Below the pieces are notes generated by a model that saw only the letters and a list, made by a program, of their open reading frames with translations, ran no database searches and was not told the origin of the DNA. A DNA stretch of 63,814 bases from Burkholderiales bacterium (lineage in GTDB: Bacteria; Pseudomonadota; Gammaproteobacteria; Burkholderiales; Usitatibacteraceae), in NCBI GenBank assembly GCA_026125445.1, contig JAHCLE010000003.1, forward strand, positions 1 through 63,814. The letters run 5' to 3'. Of this stretch, positions 7,252 to 16,248 are shown piece after piece. Position 1 is the first letter of the stretch; every line of letters starts with the position of its first letter. Both the position numbers and the translations under genes were made by a program.

Positions 7252-8664
7252 ATGGCCTCGAGACGCGATTTCTTCCGGGGCGCCGGCGTTGCCGGCGCGG
7301 CGCTTGCCGCCTCCGCGGTGAGTCGGGTGGCGCTGGCGGCGCTGCCCGAGCCCGTGACCATGGACAAGGCCACGACCCAGCCACCGCTGGCGCCCCCGAA
7401 CGGCCGCCCCTACAACCCCGTCGTCACGCTCAACGGCTGGACGCTGCCCTGGCGAATGAACCAGGGCGTGAAGGAATTCCACCTCGTGGCCGAGCCCGTG
7501 ATCCGCGAGATCGCGCCGGGCATGAAGGCGCACCTGTGGGGCTACAACGGGCAGAGCCCGGGGCCGACGATCGAGGTGGTCGAGGGAGACCGCGTGCGCA
7601 TCTTCGTCACCAACAGGCTGCCGGAGCACACCACCATCCACTGGCACGGCCAGCGCATCCCCAACGGCATGGACGGCGTGGGCGGCCTCAACCAGCCGCA
7701 GATCCCGGTGGGCAAGACCTTTGTCTACGAGTTCGTCGCGCGCCGGCCCGGCACCTTCATGTACCACCCCCACGCCGACGAGATGACGCAGATGGCCATG
7801 GGGATGATGGGCTTCTGGGTCACGCACCCGAGGGGCGCGCACCCGCTCATCGAGGCCGTGGACCGCGACTTCTGCTTCCTGCTGAACGCCTTCGACATCG
7901 ACCCTGGCAGCTTCACGCCGAAGGTCAACACGATGCTCGAATTCAACCTGTGGACGTGGAACAGCCGCGCCTTCCCGGGCATCGACTCGCTCAACGTCCG
8001 CCTCGGCGACAAGGTGAGGATCCGCATCGGCAACCTCACGATGACCAACCACCCCATCCACCTTCACGGCCACGAGTTCCTCGTGACCGGCACGGACGGC
8101 GGGCCCACGCCGAAGTCGACCCGCTGGTACGAGGTGACGACCGACGTGGCCGTGGGGCAGATGCGCCAGATCGAATTCCTGGCCGACGAGGAGGGCGACT
8201 GGGCCTTCCACTGCCACAAGTCGCACCACACGATGAATGCCATGGGGCACGGCGTGCCCACGATGATCGGGGTGGACCACCGCGAGGTCGTGAAGCAGAT
8301 CACCTCGCTCATCCCGGACTACATGGTGATGGGCGAGCGCGGCATGGCCGACATGGGCGAGATGGAGATGCCCCTGCCGGAGAACACCCTGCCGATGATG
8401 ACGGGCACGGGTCCCTACGGCCCGGTCGAAATGGGCGGCATGTTCTCGGTGGTGAAGGTGCGCCGCGGGCAGAGGCCCGGCGACTACCGCGATCCCGGCT
8501 GGTACAGGCAGCCCCCCGGCACGCAGGCCCACGAATGGACGGGACCGCTCGCGCAGCCGGCCCGATTCAAGTCGGAAGGCGGGCAGTCGATGCCCGCCTC
8601 CGGAAAGCCCGCCGCCGCCGAGGTCAAGGTGCGAAAGCCCGACGGACATTCCGGCCACCACTGA
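7252..8664 (+). CDS. Tat-exported multicopper oxidase (CopA-like)
   Basis: 470 residues, with AAGGAA 10 bases before the ATG. A Tat-type signal (SRRDFFRGAGVAGAALAA) precedes cupredoxin domains with all four copper-ligand clusters: HWHG (130-133), HPHAD (172-176), HPIHLHGHEF (267-276) and HCHKSHH (320-326). Three-copper and type 1 centres should therefore be complete. The last 130 residues are Met-rich (GMADMGEMEMPLP, TLPMMTG, EMGGMFS), as in copper-tolerance oxidases that bind or oxidise Cu(I). Its export folded via Tat is inferred from the RR motif. It lies between TolC and a cupredoxin. Confidence 0.92.
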   Translation: MASRRDFFRGAGVAGAALAASAVSRVALAALPEPVTMDKATTQPPLAPPNGRPYNPVVTLNGWTLPWRMNQGVKEFHLVAEPVIREIAPGMKAHLWGYNGQSPGPTIEVVEGDRVRIFVTNRLPEHTTIHWHGQRIPNGMDGVGGLNQPQIPVGKTFVYEFVARRPGTFMYHPHADEMTQMAMGMMGFWVTHPRGAHPLIEAVDRDFCFLLNAFDIDPGSFTPKVNTMLEFNLWTWNSRAFPGIDSLNVRLGDKVRIRIGNLTMTNHPIHLHGHEFLVTGTDGGPTPKSTRWYEVTTDVAVGQMRQIEFLADEEGDWAFHCHKSHHTMNAMGHGVPTMIGVDHREVVKQITSLIPDYMVMGERGMADMGEMEMPLPENTLPMMTGTGPYGPVEMGGMFSVVKVRRGQRPGDYRDPGWYRQPPGTQAHEWTGPLAQPARFKSEGGQSMPASGKPAAAEVKVRKPDGHSGHH

Positions 8665-8687
8665 TCACCACCCTGAGGAGATTCCCC

Positions 8688-9170
8688 TTGAAGATGATTG
8701 CCGCCGCCGTCCTGTCCCTCGCGTCCTTCGGCGTCCTGGCCCACGGGCCGGAAAGGCACGGCACCTCGCCGAAGCCGATCTCGGCCGAGGAGCACGCCTG
8801 GGGCCGGCAGGGCGACCCGAAGAAGGCCACCCGCACCATCGCCATCGGCATGAGCGACGCCATGCGCTTCACGCCGTCGGAGGTGCGCGTGAAGCAGGGC
8901 GAGACCGTGCGCTTCGTCGTGAAGAACGGCGGCAAGGCGATGCACGAGATGGTGATCGGCACCCTCGAGGAGCTCAAGGCGCACGGCGAGATGATGAAGA
9001 AGCACCCGAACATGGAGCACGACGAGCCATACATGGCGCACGTGGGCCCCGGAAAGACGTACGAGATGGTGTGGAACTTCACGAAGGCGGGCGAGTTCCA
9101 CTTCGGCTGCCTGGTGCCGGGCCACTTCGACGCCGGGATGATCGGCAGGATCGTCGTCGCCGAGAGATGA
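8688..9170 (+). CDS. Periplasmic cupredoxin-like protein
   Basis: 160 residues from TTG at 8688; the ribosome-binding site GAGGAG (8675-8680) is 7 bases from this TTG but 13 from the in-frame ATG at 8694, which decides for TTG. A signal peptide ends at VLAHG. The mature domain is a plastocyanin/azurin-like fold with RFTPSEVRVKQGETVRF, a Met/His stretch (MHEMVIGT, HGEMMKKHPNMEHDEP) and the C-terminal type 1 copper loop FGCLVPGHFDAGM (Cys, His, Met ligands). It would carry or buffer copper in the periplasm beside the oxidase made just upstream. Confidence 0.88.
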   Translation: MKMIAAAVLSLASFGVLAHGPERHGTSPKPISAEEHAWGRQGDPKKATRTIAIGMSDAMRFTPSEVRVKQGETVRFVVKNGGKAMHEMVIGTLEELKAHGEMMKKHPNMEHDEPYMAHVGPGKTYEMVWNFTKAGEFHFGCLVPGHFDAGMIGRIVVAER

Positions 9171-9205
9171 ACATTCCCATTCCCCTCCGACGCAAGGAGC
9201 AGACC

Positions 9206-9550
9206 ATGAAGGCAATCACCCTCGTCGCGGCCCTTGCCGCCTTCGCCGCGGGCGGCACCGCGGCGCAGATGCACAACCACGGCCATGCCGCGGCCGAGCC
9301 CGCCACCCTGTCGCAGGCTGCCGCCGTCCCCATGGCCGACGGCGAGGTGCGCAAGATCGACAAGGGCGCCGGCAAGATCACCCTCAAGCACGGCCCCATC
9401 AAGAGCATCGACATGCCGCCGATGACGATGGTCTTCCAGGTGAGGGATCGCGCCCTCCTCGACAAGGTTAAGGAGGGCGACAAGGTGCGCTTTGCGGCCG
9501 AGGAGAAGGCCGGGGCGTACGTCGTGACTGCCATCGAGGCGGCGAAGTAG
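9206..9550 (+). CDS. cusF: CusF-like periplasmic copper chaperone (copy 1)
   Basis: 114 residues with a signal peptide (AITLVAALAAFAAGGTAAQ) and the CusF_Ec OB-fold: GEVRKIDKGAGKITLKHGPI and DMPPMTMVFQV. E. coli CusF holds Cu(I)/Ag(I) with one His, two Met and a capping Trp. Here the His (LKHG) and both Met (MTM) are present, but the position of the Trp is Met. CusF hands metal to the CusCBA pump. AAGGAG lies 10 bases upstream of the ATG. Copy 2 is at 12219-12563. Confidence 0.9.
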   Translation: MKAITLVAALAAFAAGGTAAQMHNHGHAAAEPATLSQAAAVPMADGEVRKIDKGAGKITLKHGPIKSIDMPPMTMVFQVRDRALLDKVKEGDKVRFAAEEKAGAYVVTAIEAAK

Positions 9551-9646
9551 CGGTCGCATCACCGCCGCCCGGGTTGCCCCTCCGGCATGCGCCCCGCGCG
9601 TGCCGGGCCGGGGCCATGGCATCCGGGCGCGAAAGGAGGTCGGGCC

Positions 9647-11821
9647 ATGAACGGACACGACCCGCATCACCATCACCACCACGCCGCAGGCGCGCAGGAG
9701 GCGGCCGCCCCTGCGGCGCCCGGGACCGTCTACACCTGTCCCATGCACCCCGAGGTGCGCCGGAGCGAGCCCGGGGCCTGCCCGAAGTGCGGCATGGCCC
9801 TGGAGCCCGTGCTGCCGGCCCTGGACTACGAGGAGAATCCGGAGCTCGCCGATTTCCGGCGGCGCTTCCGCTGGACGCTCCCGCTCACGGTCCTCGTCAC
9901 CGCCACCGCCATGTTCGGGCACCGGGCCGGCCTGGTGTCGCTGGCGCTGCAGGGCTGGATCGAGCTCGCGCTCGCGACCCCGATCGTGCTGTGGGCCGGG
10001 TGGCCTTTCTTCGTCCGCGGCGCGCAGTCGGTCGCCCACCGCAGCCCGAACATGTGGACCCTCATCGGGCTGGGGACCTCCGCCGCGTACGTCTACAGCG
10101 TGGCCGCCGTCGTGGCGCCGGGCGCCTTTCCCGCGGCCTTCGTGGTCGACGGTCGTGTCGGCGTCTACTTCGAGGCGGCGGCCGTCATCATCTCGCTCAC
10201 GCTCCTGGGCCAGGTCCTCGAGCTGAAGGCGCGGTCACGCACCTCCGCGGCCATCAAGTCGCTGCTGGGCCTCGCGCCGAAGACGGCGCGGCGGGTGAAC
10301 GCGGACGGCAGCGAGGAGGACGTGCCGCTCGCCCACGTGCACGTCGGCGACCTCCTGCGCGTGCGGCCGGGGGAGAAGATGCCGGTCGACGGGACGGTGA
10401 CCGACGGCTCGAGCGCGGTCGACGAGTCGATGCTCACGGGCGAGCCCATTCCCGTGACCAAGCGCGCCGGCGACAAGGTGATCGGCGCGACGATGAACAC
10501 CTCCGGGGCGCTTGTCGTGCGCTCCGAGAAGGTGGGCTCGCAGACGGTCCTCGCGCAGATCGTGCAGATGGTGGCGCAGGCCCAGCGCTCGCGCGCGCCC
10601 ATGCAACGCCTGGCGGACAGCGTCGCGGGCTGGTTCGTCATCGCCGTCGTGGGCGTCGCCGCCGCGACCTTCCTCGGCTGGGGCTTCTTCGGGCCGCAGC
10701 CGAGCTGGGTCTACGGCCTCATCAACGCGCTGGCCGTCCTCATCATCGCGTGCCCCTGCGCGCTGGGGCTCGCCACGCCGATGTCGATCATGGTCGCCTC
10801 CGGCCGGGGCGCGACGAAGGGCGTGCTGTTCCGGGACGCGGCGGCCATCGAGAACCTGCGCAAGGTGGACACGCTGATCGTGGACAAGACCGGCACGCTC
10901 ACGGAGGGCCGGCCCGCGTTCCTGCGGGCGATCGCGGCGCCCGGGTTCGACGAGGACGAGGTTCTTCGCCTCGCCGCGAGCCTGGACCAGGGAAGCGAGC
11001 ACCCGCTGGCGGCGGCCATCGTGGCGGCCGCGGGCGAAAGGGGGATCGCCCTGGCAAGGGCGGAGGATTTCGAATCGGGAAGCGGCGTGGGCGTGCACGG
11101 GCGCGTCGGCGGGAAGCGCCTCGCCCTGGGCAACACGGTCCTGATGGAATCGGAGGGCGTGGCGGTCGCGCCTCTGGCGGCGCAGGCGGAGGCGCTCCGC
11201 CGCGAGGGCGCGAGCGTGATTCACCTGGCCGCCGACGGAGCGCTCGCCGGTCTTCTCGCGGTCGCCGATCCCGTGAAGGCGAGCACGCCGGAGGCCCTCG
11301 CGAGCCTGAAGGCCGCCGGCATCCGCGTGGTCATGGCGACCGGCGACGGGCACACCACCGCGGGCGCGGTCGCATCGCGCCTCGGGATCGACGAAGTGCA
11401 CGGGGAAGTGAAGCCCGCGGACAAGCTTGCGCTGGTGGAGCGCCTCCAGGCACAGGGCCGCGTGGTGGCAATGGCGGGCGACGGCATCAACGACGCGCCG
11501 GCGCTGGCGCGCGCCGACGTGGGCATCGCGATGGGAACCGGAACCGACGTCGCCATGAACAGCGCGCAGGTCACACTCGTGAAGGGCGACCTGCGCGGAA
11601 TCTCGCGCGCCCGGGCGCTTTCGATGGCCACGGTGCGCAACATGCGGGAGAACCTCGCCTTCGCGTTCGTCTACAACGCCCTCGGCGTCCCGCTGGCGGC
11701 CGGCGTGCTCTTTCCGTTCACCGGCTGGCTCCTTTCGCCGCTCGTCGCGGCGCTCGCGATGAGCCTGAGTTCCGTCTCGGTCATCGCGAATGCGCTGCGC
11801 CTGAGAGCGGCGGCGGACTGA
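9647..11821 (+). CDS. copA: CopA-type copper-exporting P1B ATPase
   Basis: 724 residues with a strong AAAGGAGGT site 8 bases upstream. There is no classical CxxC HMA domain; instead a six-His run (residues 7-12) and a YHS-like heavy-metal-binding zinc-ribbon (CPMHPEV...ACPKCGM, 31-50) form the N-terminus. The P1B core is complete: TGE loop (MLTGEPIPV), CPC in the transmembrane metal site (369-371), phosphorylation site DKTGTLTEG (D413), SEHPLAAAI for nucleotide binding and [26 protein letters not shown]. It should pump Cu(I) out of the cytoplasm. Codon usage matches the neighbours. Confidence 0.94.
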   Translation: MNGHDPHHHHHHAAGAQEAAAPAAPGTVYTCPMHPEVRRSEPGACPKCGMALEPVLPALDYEENPELADFRRRFRWTLPLTVLVTATAMFGHRAGLVSLALQGWIELALATPIVLWAGWPFFVRGAQSVAHRSPNMWTLIGLGTSAAYVYSVAAVVAPGAFPAAFVVDGRVGVYFEAAAVIISLTLLGQVLELKARSRTSAAIKSLLGLAPKTARRVNADGSEEDVPLAHVHVGDLLRVRPGEKMPVDGTVTDGSSAVDESMLTGEPIPVTKRAGDKVIGATMNTSGALVVRSEKVGSQTVLAQIVQMVAQAQRSRAPMQRLADSVAGWFVIAVVGVAAATFLGWGFFGPQPSWVYGLINALAVLIIACPCALGLATPMSIMVASGRGATKGVLFRDAAAIENLRKVDTLIVDKTGTLTEGRPAFLRAIAAPGFDEDEVLRLAASLDQGSEHPLAAAIVAAAGERGIALARAEDFESGSGVGVHGRVGGKRLALGNTVLMESEGVAVAPLAAQAEALRREGASVIHLAADGALAGLLAVADPVKASTPEALASLKAAGIRVVMATGDGHTTAGAVASRLGIDEVHGEVKPADKLALVERLQAQGRVVAMAGDGINDAPALARADVGIAMGTGTDVAMNSAQVTLVKGDLRGISRARALSMATVRNMRENLAFAFVYNALGVPLAAGVLFPFTGWLLSPLVAALAMSLSSVSVIANALRLRAAAD

Positions 11822-11825
11822 GCGC

Positions 11826-11987
11826 TCAGCCTCCCCCGGAGCGTTCGCGGGCGATGCGCTCCTGCGCGGTCATGGGGCTCGTGTCGGCCATGCGGTGCAT
11901 GTGGCCGACGGGATCGTCGACGTGAATCATGCGGCCGTGCTCCAGGCGGTTCTGCCTCGGCCGGAGTTGCCAGCCGTTGCTCTCGCC
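11826..11987 (-). pseudogene. Truncated remnant of the small periplasmic DPVGHM protein family
   Basis: On the minus strand about 54 codons remain open before the stop at 11826-11828 and read GWQLRPRQNRLEHGRMIHVD, DPVGHMHRMAD, and a C-terminus ending RSGGG. They match the C-terminal half of the two intact proteins at 15586-15969 and 17830-18213 almost residue by residue. Upstream the frame runs into unrelated sequence and a stop at 12012-12014, and no signal peptide or start is present. The 3' end is even conserved as DNA (TCAGCCTCCCCCGGA, shared with 17830). It is a dead fragment left by duplication or deletion. Confidence 0.8.
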
Positions 11988-12218
11988 AACCGGGCGCGAT
12001 CGAAGCGGATTTCAGGTTTGTAAGGTTGCGGCAAGCTTGCCGTCTCCACGCTGCGGGCATCGTCGCAGGAATCGCGGTTTCCTTCGCGAACATTGCTCTA
12101 TCTCAACAAGTCGACGCATGCAGGCTGGAGCATGCTGAATCGAGCGGCGCCTCGGAACGGGCCGTGGGGCCGCAGTGACAATTCCCCCGATTTCGGACAA
12201 CACTTCGAGGAGCGAACC

Positions 12219-12563
12219 ATGAAGGTCGCATTCGCCGTTCTCCTGACACTGACCCTGGCACCCGCAGTCGCGCTCGCCCAGCACCACTCGCATTCGAGCC
12301 ATGGCTCCGGAGACGTGATGCCCATGATGGCCGCCGACACGGATGCAACGGACGGGGTGGTGCAGAAGATCGACCAGGGTGCAGGCAAGATCACCCTCAA
12401 GCATGGCGAGATCAAGAACCTCGGGATGCCGCCCATGACCATGGTATTCCGGGTGAAGGACAAGATCCTGCTCGAAAAGGTGAGCGTCGGCGAAAAGGTG
12501 AAGTTCCGCGCCGAGCAGCCCGATGGCACCTACACGGTGACGGCGATCGATTCCGTGAAGTAG
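12219..12563 (+). CDS. CusF-like periplasmic copper chaperone (copy 2)
   Basis: 114 residues, the same length as copy 1 (9206-9550). After a signal peptide (KVAFAVLLTLTLAPAVALA) comes a His-rich stretch (QHHSHSSHGS) and the CusF fold with VVQKIDQGAGKITLKHGEI and GMPPMTMVFRV. His and both Met ligands are kept and the Trp position is again Met. GAGGAG lies 7 bases upstream of the ATG. It is separated from copA by the pseudogene remnant and a 230-base spacer holding TTGTAA (12018-12023), so it probably has its own promoter. Confidence 0.88.
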   Translation: MKVAFAVLLTLTLAPAVALAQHHSHSSHGSGDVMPMMAADTDATDGVVQKIDQGAGKITLKHGEIKNLGMPPMTMVFRVKDKILLEKVSVGEKVKFRAEQPDGTYTVTAIDSVK

Positions 12564-12567
12564 AGCG

Positions 12568-13128
12568 GTGCGCGATCACTCGAGTGCCGCCAGGCTCGCC
12601 ACGAATGCGGCGTGGCTCCCGTCGCTGGCCGCATTGGTGGCCGGAACGGTGATGCGCCAATGCGCCCTTCTGTCGGCAGCTGGGCCCCTGGCGCTGGCCG
12701 CCTTTTACGTGACGATGGACCTGAACGCGCCGCAGGATGGATTTCGGGTCGCCGTGCGATGCGCCGTGGCTGGCCTCGTCTCGATGCTGGGGGCACTCGG
12801 GCTCGCCGCGGTTGCGGCGGCGGCGATCTTCGGCGTGTGGCATCCGGACCATGACCGGACGATGGCCGCGATCGCCGTGGTGGCGGGCGCGACCGCATTC
12901 CTGGTGATGGCGATGGGCTCCGGCGAGCTGCGCGCGGAAGCGCGGAATGTCACGCAGCTCGCATCGGTCGCGGTGCCGCTTGGATTGATCGCGGCGTGGT
13001 TGTACGACGCGTCGGAGTGGAGCCAGTGCGGGCTACTCGTCGCATCGGCGATTCTCATGGCGGGAGCCGGATGGCGGCTGCTTCGGGACGTCGCTTCCGA
13101 GCTTCTCGCGGCGGGCGTTCGCCGCTGA
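12568..13128 (+). CDS. Hypothetical integral membrane protein
   Basis: 186 residues from a GTG four bases after the CusF-2 stop. Four to five hydrophobic segments are visible (about 15-50, 63-90, 102-117, 132-146, 155-173), separated by short charged loops such as WHPDHDRT and GSGELRAEARN. No family motif is recognised. Tight spacing places it in one unit with CusF-2 and the following methyltransferase. The start codon is uncertain because no good ribosome-binding site is visible. Confidence 0.6.
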   Translation: MRDHSSAARLATNAAWLPSLAALVAGTVMRQCALLSAAGPLALAAFYVTMDLNAPQDGFRVAVRCAVAGLVSMLGALGLAAVAAAAIFGVWHPDHDRTMAAIAVVAGATAFLVMAMGSGELRAEARNVTQLASVAVPLGLIAAWLYDASEWSQCGLLVASAILMAGAGWRLLRDVASELLAAGVRR

Positions 13129-13141
13129 TCGGGCTCCGGCG

Positions 13142-13855
13142 ATGCGTACCACGGGCGATTCGAGAATCATCCCGGCGCTGGGCTTCGAACGGCTCACGGG
13201 CGCCTACGACCTTGCCGTCGCGCTTTTCACGAGGGAACGAAGGTTTCGCGATTCCCTCCTGGACCAGGCTGCGATCGAGGCCGGCCACGACGTGCTCGAT
13301 ATCGGGTGCGGGACGGGGACTTTCGCCGTGTTGATGGGCTCGCGGTCCCCTGCGGCGTCGATCGTGGGCCTCGACGCCGATGCCGCGGTTCTCGCGATCG
13401 CGACGCGCAAGTCGCGGCATGCCGGCACGCGACTTCTGCTCGTCCGGGGAAATGCCTCGCGCCTTCCCTTCGCACGAGCGTCATTCGATCGCGTCGTCTC
13501 CAGCCTGCTCTTCCATCATCTGTCGGCGAAGGCGAAGCGCGATGCGGCCGCCGAGATCCTGCGTGTCCTGCGTCCGGGCGGCGAGCTTCACTTGGCAGAC
13601 TGGGGTCGGGCATCGAGCGGCCTCATGCGGACGCTGTTCCTGGCCGTTCAGATGCTGGACGGGTTCGAGACGACGGAGGAGAACGTGACGACAGGGCTCG
13701 TTCCCATCCTGGTGGAAGCGGGGTTCGCCGACGTATGTTGCATTCAGGCGCTTCCGACGTTCCTGGGAACACTCGAACTCGTGCGAGCGACGAGGCCCGG
13801 GCAAGGGTGGCATCCGGCGACGGCGGCCGAAAATTCGCATGGAGGGCGGAGATGA
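13142..13855 (+). CDS. Class I SAM-dependent methyltransferase
   Basis: 237 residues with the Rossmann methyltransferase motifs in order: motif I VLDIGCGTGTFAVLM (about 51-65), acidic motif II IVGLDADAAVL, motif III ASRLPFARASFDRVVSSLLFHH region and post-motif ILRVLRPGGELHLADWG. This is the UbiE/Methyltransf_11 type, whose substrates are small molecules or lipids; the substrate here cannot be told. The stop overlaps the next start (ATGA). Such methyltransferases recur in copper loci of betaproteobacteria, but a direct role in metal resistance is only inferred from position. Confidence 0.85.
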   Translation: MRTTGDSRIIPALGFERLTGAYDLAVALFTRERRFRDSLLDQAAIEAGHDVLDIGCGTGTFAVLMGSRSPAASIVGLDADAAVLAIATRKSRHAGTRLLLVRGNASRLPFARASFDRVVSSLLFHHLSAKAKRDAAAEILRVLRPGGELHLADWGRASSGLMRTLFLAVQMLDGFETTEENVTTGLVPILVEAGFADVCCIQALPTFLGTLELVRATRPGQGWHPATAAENSHGGRR

Positions 13856-14250
13856 AAGCACGGACGAATCGTCGGAAGCGTGGTTGCTGGCGGCTGGCAG
13901 TCGTCGCACTCGTCTGGTGGGCGACGCCCGGCCATGCGCGGATCGTGGACATCGAGTGGGACGGCGGCGGGCGATTCGAACGGCGCATGGACGTCGCGCC
14001 GGGCCGCTTCGCGGAAGTCTGCGGCAGGCTCGCGGCGGGAAACGTCGTTCGCTGGAGTTTCGAGGCCGCCGCATCGCTGGACTTCAACATTCACTTCCAC
14101 GAAGGAAGCAAGGCGCGCTACCCGGCCCGCGAGGACGGCGCCCGCGCACTGTCGGGAGTCCTGCCAGTGGACGCGGACCGGGATTACTGCTGGATGTGGA
14201 CCAACAAGTCTCCGGCGCCGGTTTCCCTGGTCATCAACCTGGCGAGATGA
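13852..14250 (+). CDS. Small exported protein of unknown function
   Basis: 132 residues beginning inside the methyltransferase stop codon. A Lys/Arg-rich N-terminus and hydrophobic stretch ending GHARIV is a signal peptide. The mature part is beta-rich, with WSFEAAASLDFNIHFHEG and DYCWMWTNKSPAPVSLVINL; this resembles GOLD/emp24-like beta folds only in general pattern. Two Cys (EVCG, DYCW) and a HFHEG motif could be metal ligands. The 3' end overlaps the convergent HD-GYP gene by 17 bases. Confidence 0.65.
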   Translation: MKARTNRRKRGCWRLAVVALVWWATPGHARIVDIEWDGGGRFERRMDVAPGRFAEVCGRLAAGNVVRWSFEAAASLDFNIHFHEGSKARYPAREDGARALSGVLPVDADRDYCWMWTNKSPAPVSLVINLAR

Positions 14251-15532
14251 CGCTTGGCGAAGGCGGCTCGAAGTAGCGCGTCGTGATCTCCTCGAGCATC
14301 GTGCCGAGTTTCGCCACGGACGCCGCGCGGACGCGAAAGGCGACCGGTGCCACGATGCAGCGGAAAGCCGCGACCACCTCGGGGTCGAAATGCCGGGCCG
14401 ACTCGTGCTCTATCGTGGCGAGTGCCTCGTCGGTCGTGAGGGGACGCCGGTAGGCGCGCTCGGAGGTGAGCGCATCGAAGACGTCGGCCACCGCGAACAC
14501 GCGCGCCCCGCGGGAGATGGCGGCGCCTCGAAGGCCCAGCGGATATCCCGACCCGTCGTACCGCTCGTGGTGCTGGGCGATCGTGAGCGCGGCCCCGGCG
14601 AGCCAGCGGTTGCCAGAGGTGATTTCGAGGCCGTGGCGGACATGGGTCTTCATGATCTCGAACTCGTCCTGCGTCAGGGAGCCGGGCTTCAGGAGGATCC
14701 GGTCGGGAATGCCGATCTTTCCGATGTCGTGGAGAAAGGCGCCCCGGATGAGATCCGCGATCTCGCCGCGCGACAGCAGCATCGCCTCGGCGATGGCGAC
14801 GGCATAGAGGGTCACGCGGTAGTTGTGCGAGTCCGTGCCCGCATCTCGCTTGGCGACGGCGCTTCCGAGCGACCGGAGCAGCGACAGGTTCGAGTCGCAG
14901 AGCTCGCGCGAGAGCCGCTCGGAGCGCCGAAGGAGCGCCGATGCGAGCGGGTAGATCACGAGCGCCGCCACCAGGACGGAGACCGCCGAGACGAGGGCGG
15001 CCAGCCGCGCGCGCTCGCGCTGCGCGAGAAGGGCGGCGCGATCCACGCGAGTGACGGCCTCGACATAGCCGACGGGCACGTCCGTGCCGCCGCCCAGCGC
15101 CACCAGCACCCTGATCAGCCATTCGCCGTCGATCGAGGTTCGAACGCGGTGCGCGGCTCCCGGCGCGGGCCACTCGTGCGGCGGCACTGTCGCGGCCGGA
15201 CCCGCCTCGGCGTCGACCCAGTATTCGGAGGCGAGCCGCCGGCGTGCGTCGTACACGCGGACGCCGATGAAGCTAGAGTGGTCGAGGAGCCGCTTCAGCC
15301 CGTCGTGCATCGAGCCGTCGCTCCCGAGCAACGCCCGCATGGCCGGGCTCTCGAAGTGCCTGGTTCCGGCGAGCGCGTGATCCATGGCGAGAGCCTCGAA
15401 CCGTCGCTCCTCCAGGAGGAGCACGGTGGCGGCGGAGAACGCGCCGACGAGGGCGGCTGCGGCGAGCACCCGCCACGCGAGCGCCCGGCGCAATCGGCCA
15501 GGGCTCCGGGGAATCGAGGTGTCCGGGGGCAA
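14234..15532 (-). CDS. Membrane-bound HD-GYP domain protein, probable cyclic-di-GMP phosphodiesterase
   Basis: 432 residues: a membrane helix (about 21-40), a periplasmic sensor region, a second helix (about 182-203), and a C-terminal HD-GYP domain. Catalytic motifs are intact: HDIGKIGIPD (about 268) and HHERYDGSGYP (about 320), the latter giving the GYP signature. Family members hydrolyse cyclic-di-GMP, lowering biofilm formation and raising motility. The gene stands between copper genes with no operon partner, so a link to copper is not shown. The start is the ATG at 15532. Confidence 0.9.
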   Translation of the reverse strand: MPPDTSIPRSPGRLRRALAWRVLAAAALVGAFSAATVLLLEERRFEALAMDHALAGTRHFESPAMRALLGSDGSMHDGLKRLLDHSSFIGVRVYDARRRLASEYWVDAEAGPAATVPPHEWPAPGAAHRVRTSIDGEWLIRVLVALGGGTDVPVGYVEAVTRVDRAALLAQRERARLAALVSAVSVLVAALVIYPLASALLRRSERLSRELCDSNLSLLRSLGSAVAKRDAGTDSHNYRVTLYAVAIAEAMLLSRGEIADLIRGAFLHDIGKIGIPDRILLKPGSLTQDEFEIMKTHVRHGLEITSGNRWLAGAALTIAQHHERYDGSGYPLGLRGAAISRGARVFAVADVFDALTSERAYRRPLTTDEALATIEHESARHFDPEVVAAFRCIVAPVAFRVRAASVAKLGTMLEEITTRYFEPPSPSVISPG

Positions 15533-15552
15533 CGCGACTCCCCGCGGCGCGG

Positions 15553-15577
15553 ACGGGCCCCGACTGGCGGGGCCCGT
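15553..15577 (-). terminator. Strong GC hairpin after the 15586 gene
   Basis: ACGGGCCCC and GGGGCCCGT form a perfect 9-base stem around a 7-base loop, 9 bases beyond the stop codon of the minus-strand gene at 15586. No T-run follows, so termination may need help. Confidence 0.5.
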
Positions 15578-15585
15578 TGGGGATT

Positions 15586-15969
15586 TCAGCTACCGGAGGA
15601 GCGCTCGAGGGCGATGCGCTGTTGCTCCGTGAGCGGACGCGAGTCGGCCTGGCGATGCATGTGGCCCACGGGGTCGTCGACGTGCACGAACCGGCCATTC
15701 TCGAAGCGGTAGGACATCGGCCTCAGCTCCCAGCCGCCTTCGCCACCGACGAACACGTACTGGCGATCGGCGGAAAGGTCACCCGCCTGAAGCGGTTTCG
15801 ACGCGGGTTGGACGGAAGCGGCGGGCGCGCTTCCGGAGGCGGTCTGGACGATGCGCGTGCCGGCCTCGTCATTGGTGGTGATCCACGTGATGTCGGCCAT
15901 CGAAACGATCGGAGCGGTGAGCCCGACGGTAATGGCACCAAGGGTGATCAGGGCTTTGCGGGTGTTCAT
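15586..15969 (-). CDS. Small periplasmic protein of unknown family (copy 1 of the DPVGHM family)
   Basis: 127 residues, strong AGGAGAAGG site before the ATG. A signal peptide (ALITLGAITVGLTAPIVSMA) leads into DITWITTNDEAGTRI, a low-complexity Ala/Ser linker, GDLSADRQYVFVGGEGGWEL and FVHVDDPVGHMHRQADSRPL ending in TEQQRIALERS. Copy 2 (17830-18213) has exactly the same length and about two-thirds identical residues by eye. I know no function; the invariant DDPVGHM and acidic WITTNDEAGTR blocks suggest a binding site. Position beside a porin and copper genes hints at metal or envelope stress. Confidence 0.8.
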   Translation of the reverse strand: MNTRKALITLGAITVGLTAPIVSMADITWITTNDEAGTRIVQTASGSAPAASVQPASKPLQAGDLSADRQYVFVGGEGGWELRPMSYRFENGRFVHVDDPVGHMHRQADSRPLTEQQRIALERSSGS

Positions 15970-16248
15970 GTCCTTCTCCTGTGAGGTTGCGCCGATCTTC
16001 GGCGGGGCCGGCAATTGCCGGTACGGTTTCCACTTTACGGCGCCCGCGCTGACCGCTCCTCGACGCGACGGTGACATTGTTGTAGGGAAGCGCCGGGCCG
16101 CTTTCGAGGCCGGTGAGAAAAAAATCGGGAGTAACCGGCTTCGACTTCCTCCTGCTCGGAAGTCAGCCCGATCGCTCCCGACGGCCTCAACCGCGGGGGT
16201 GGCTGGCCGACGTCGCGTGGCGATCGCGCGAGAACAGCCCCCGTTCCT

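Noticed and set aside
12029..12042. Perfect 14-base palindrome CGGCAAGCTTGCCG upstream of CusF-2
   Set aside because: I saw no second copy near copper genes and it has no half-site like known copper regulators, so it may be chance.
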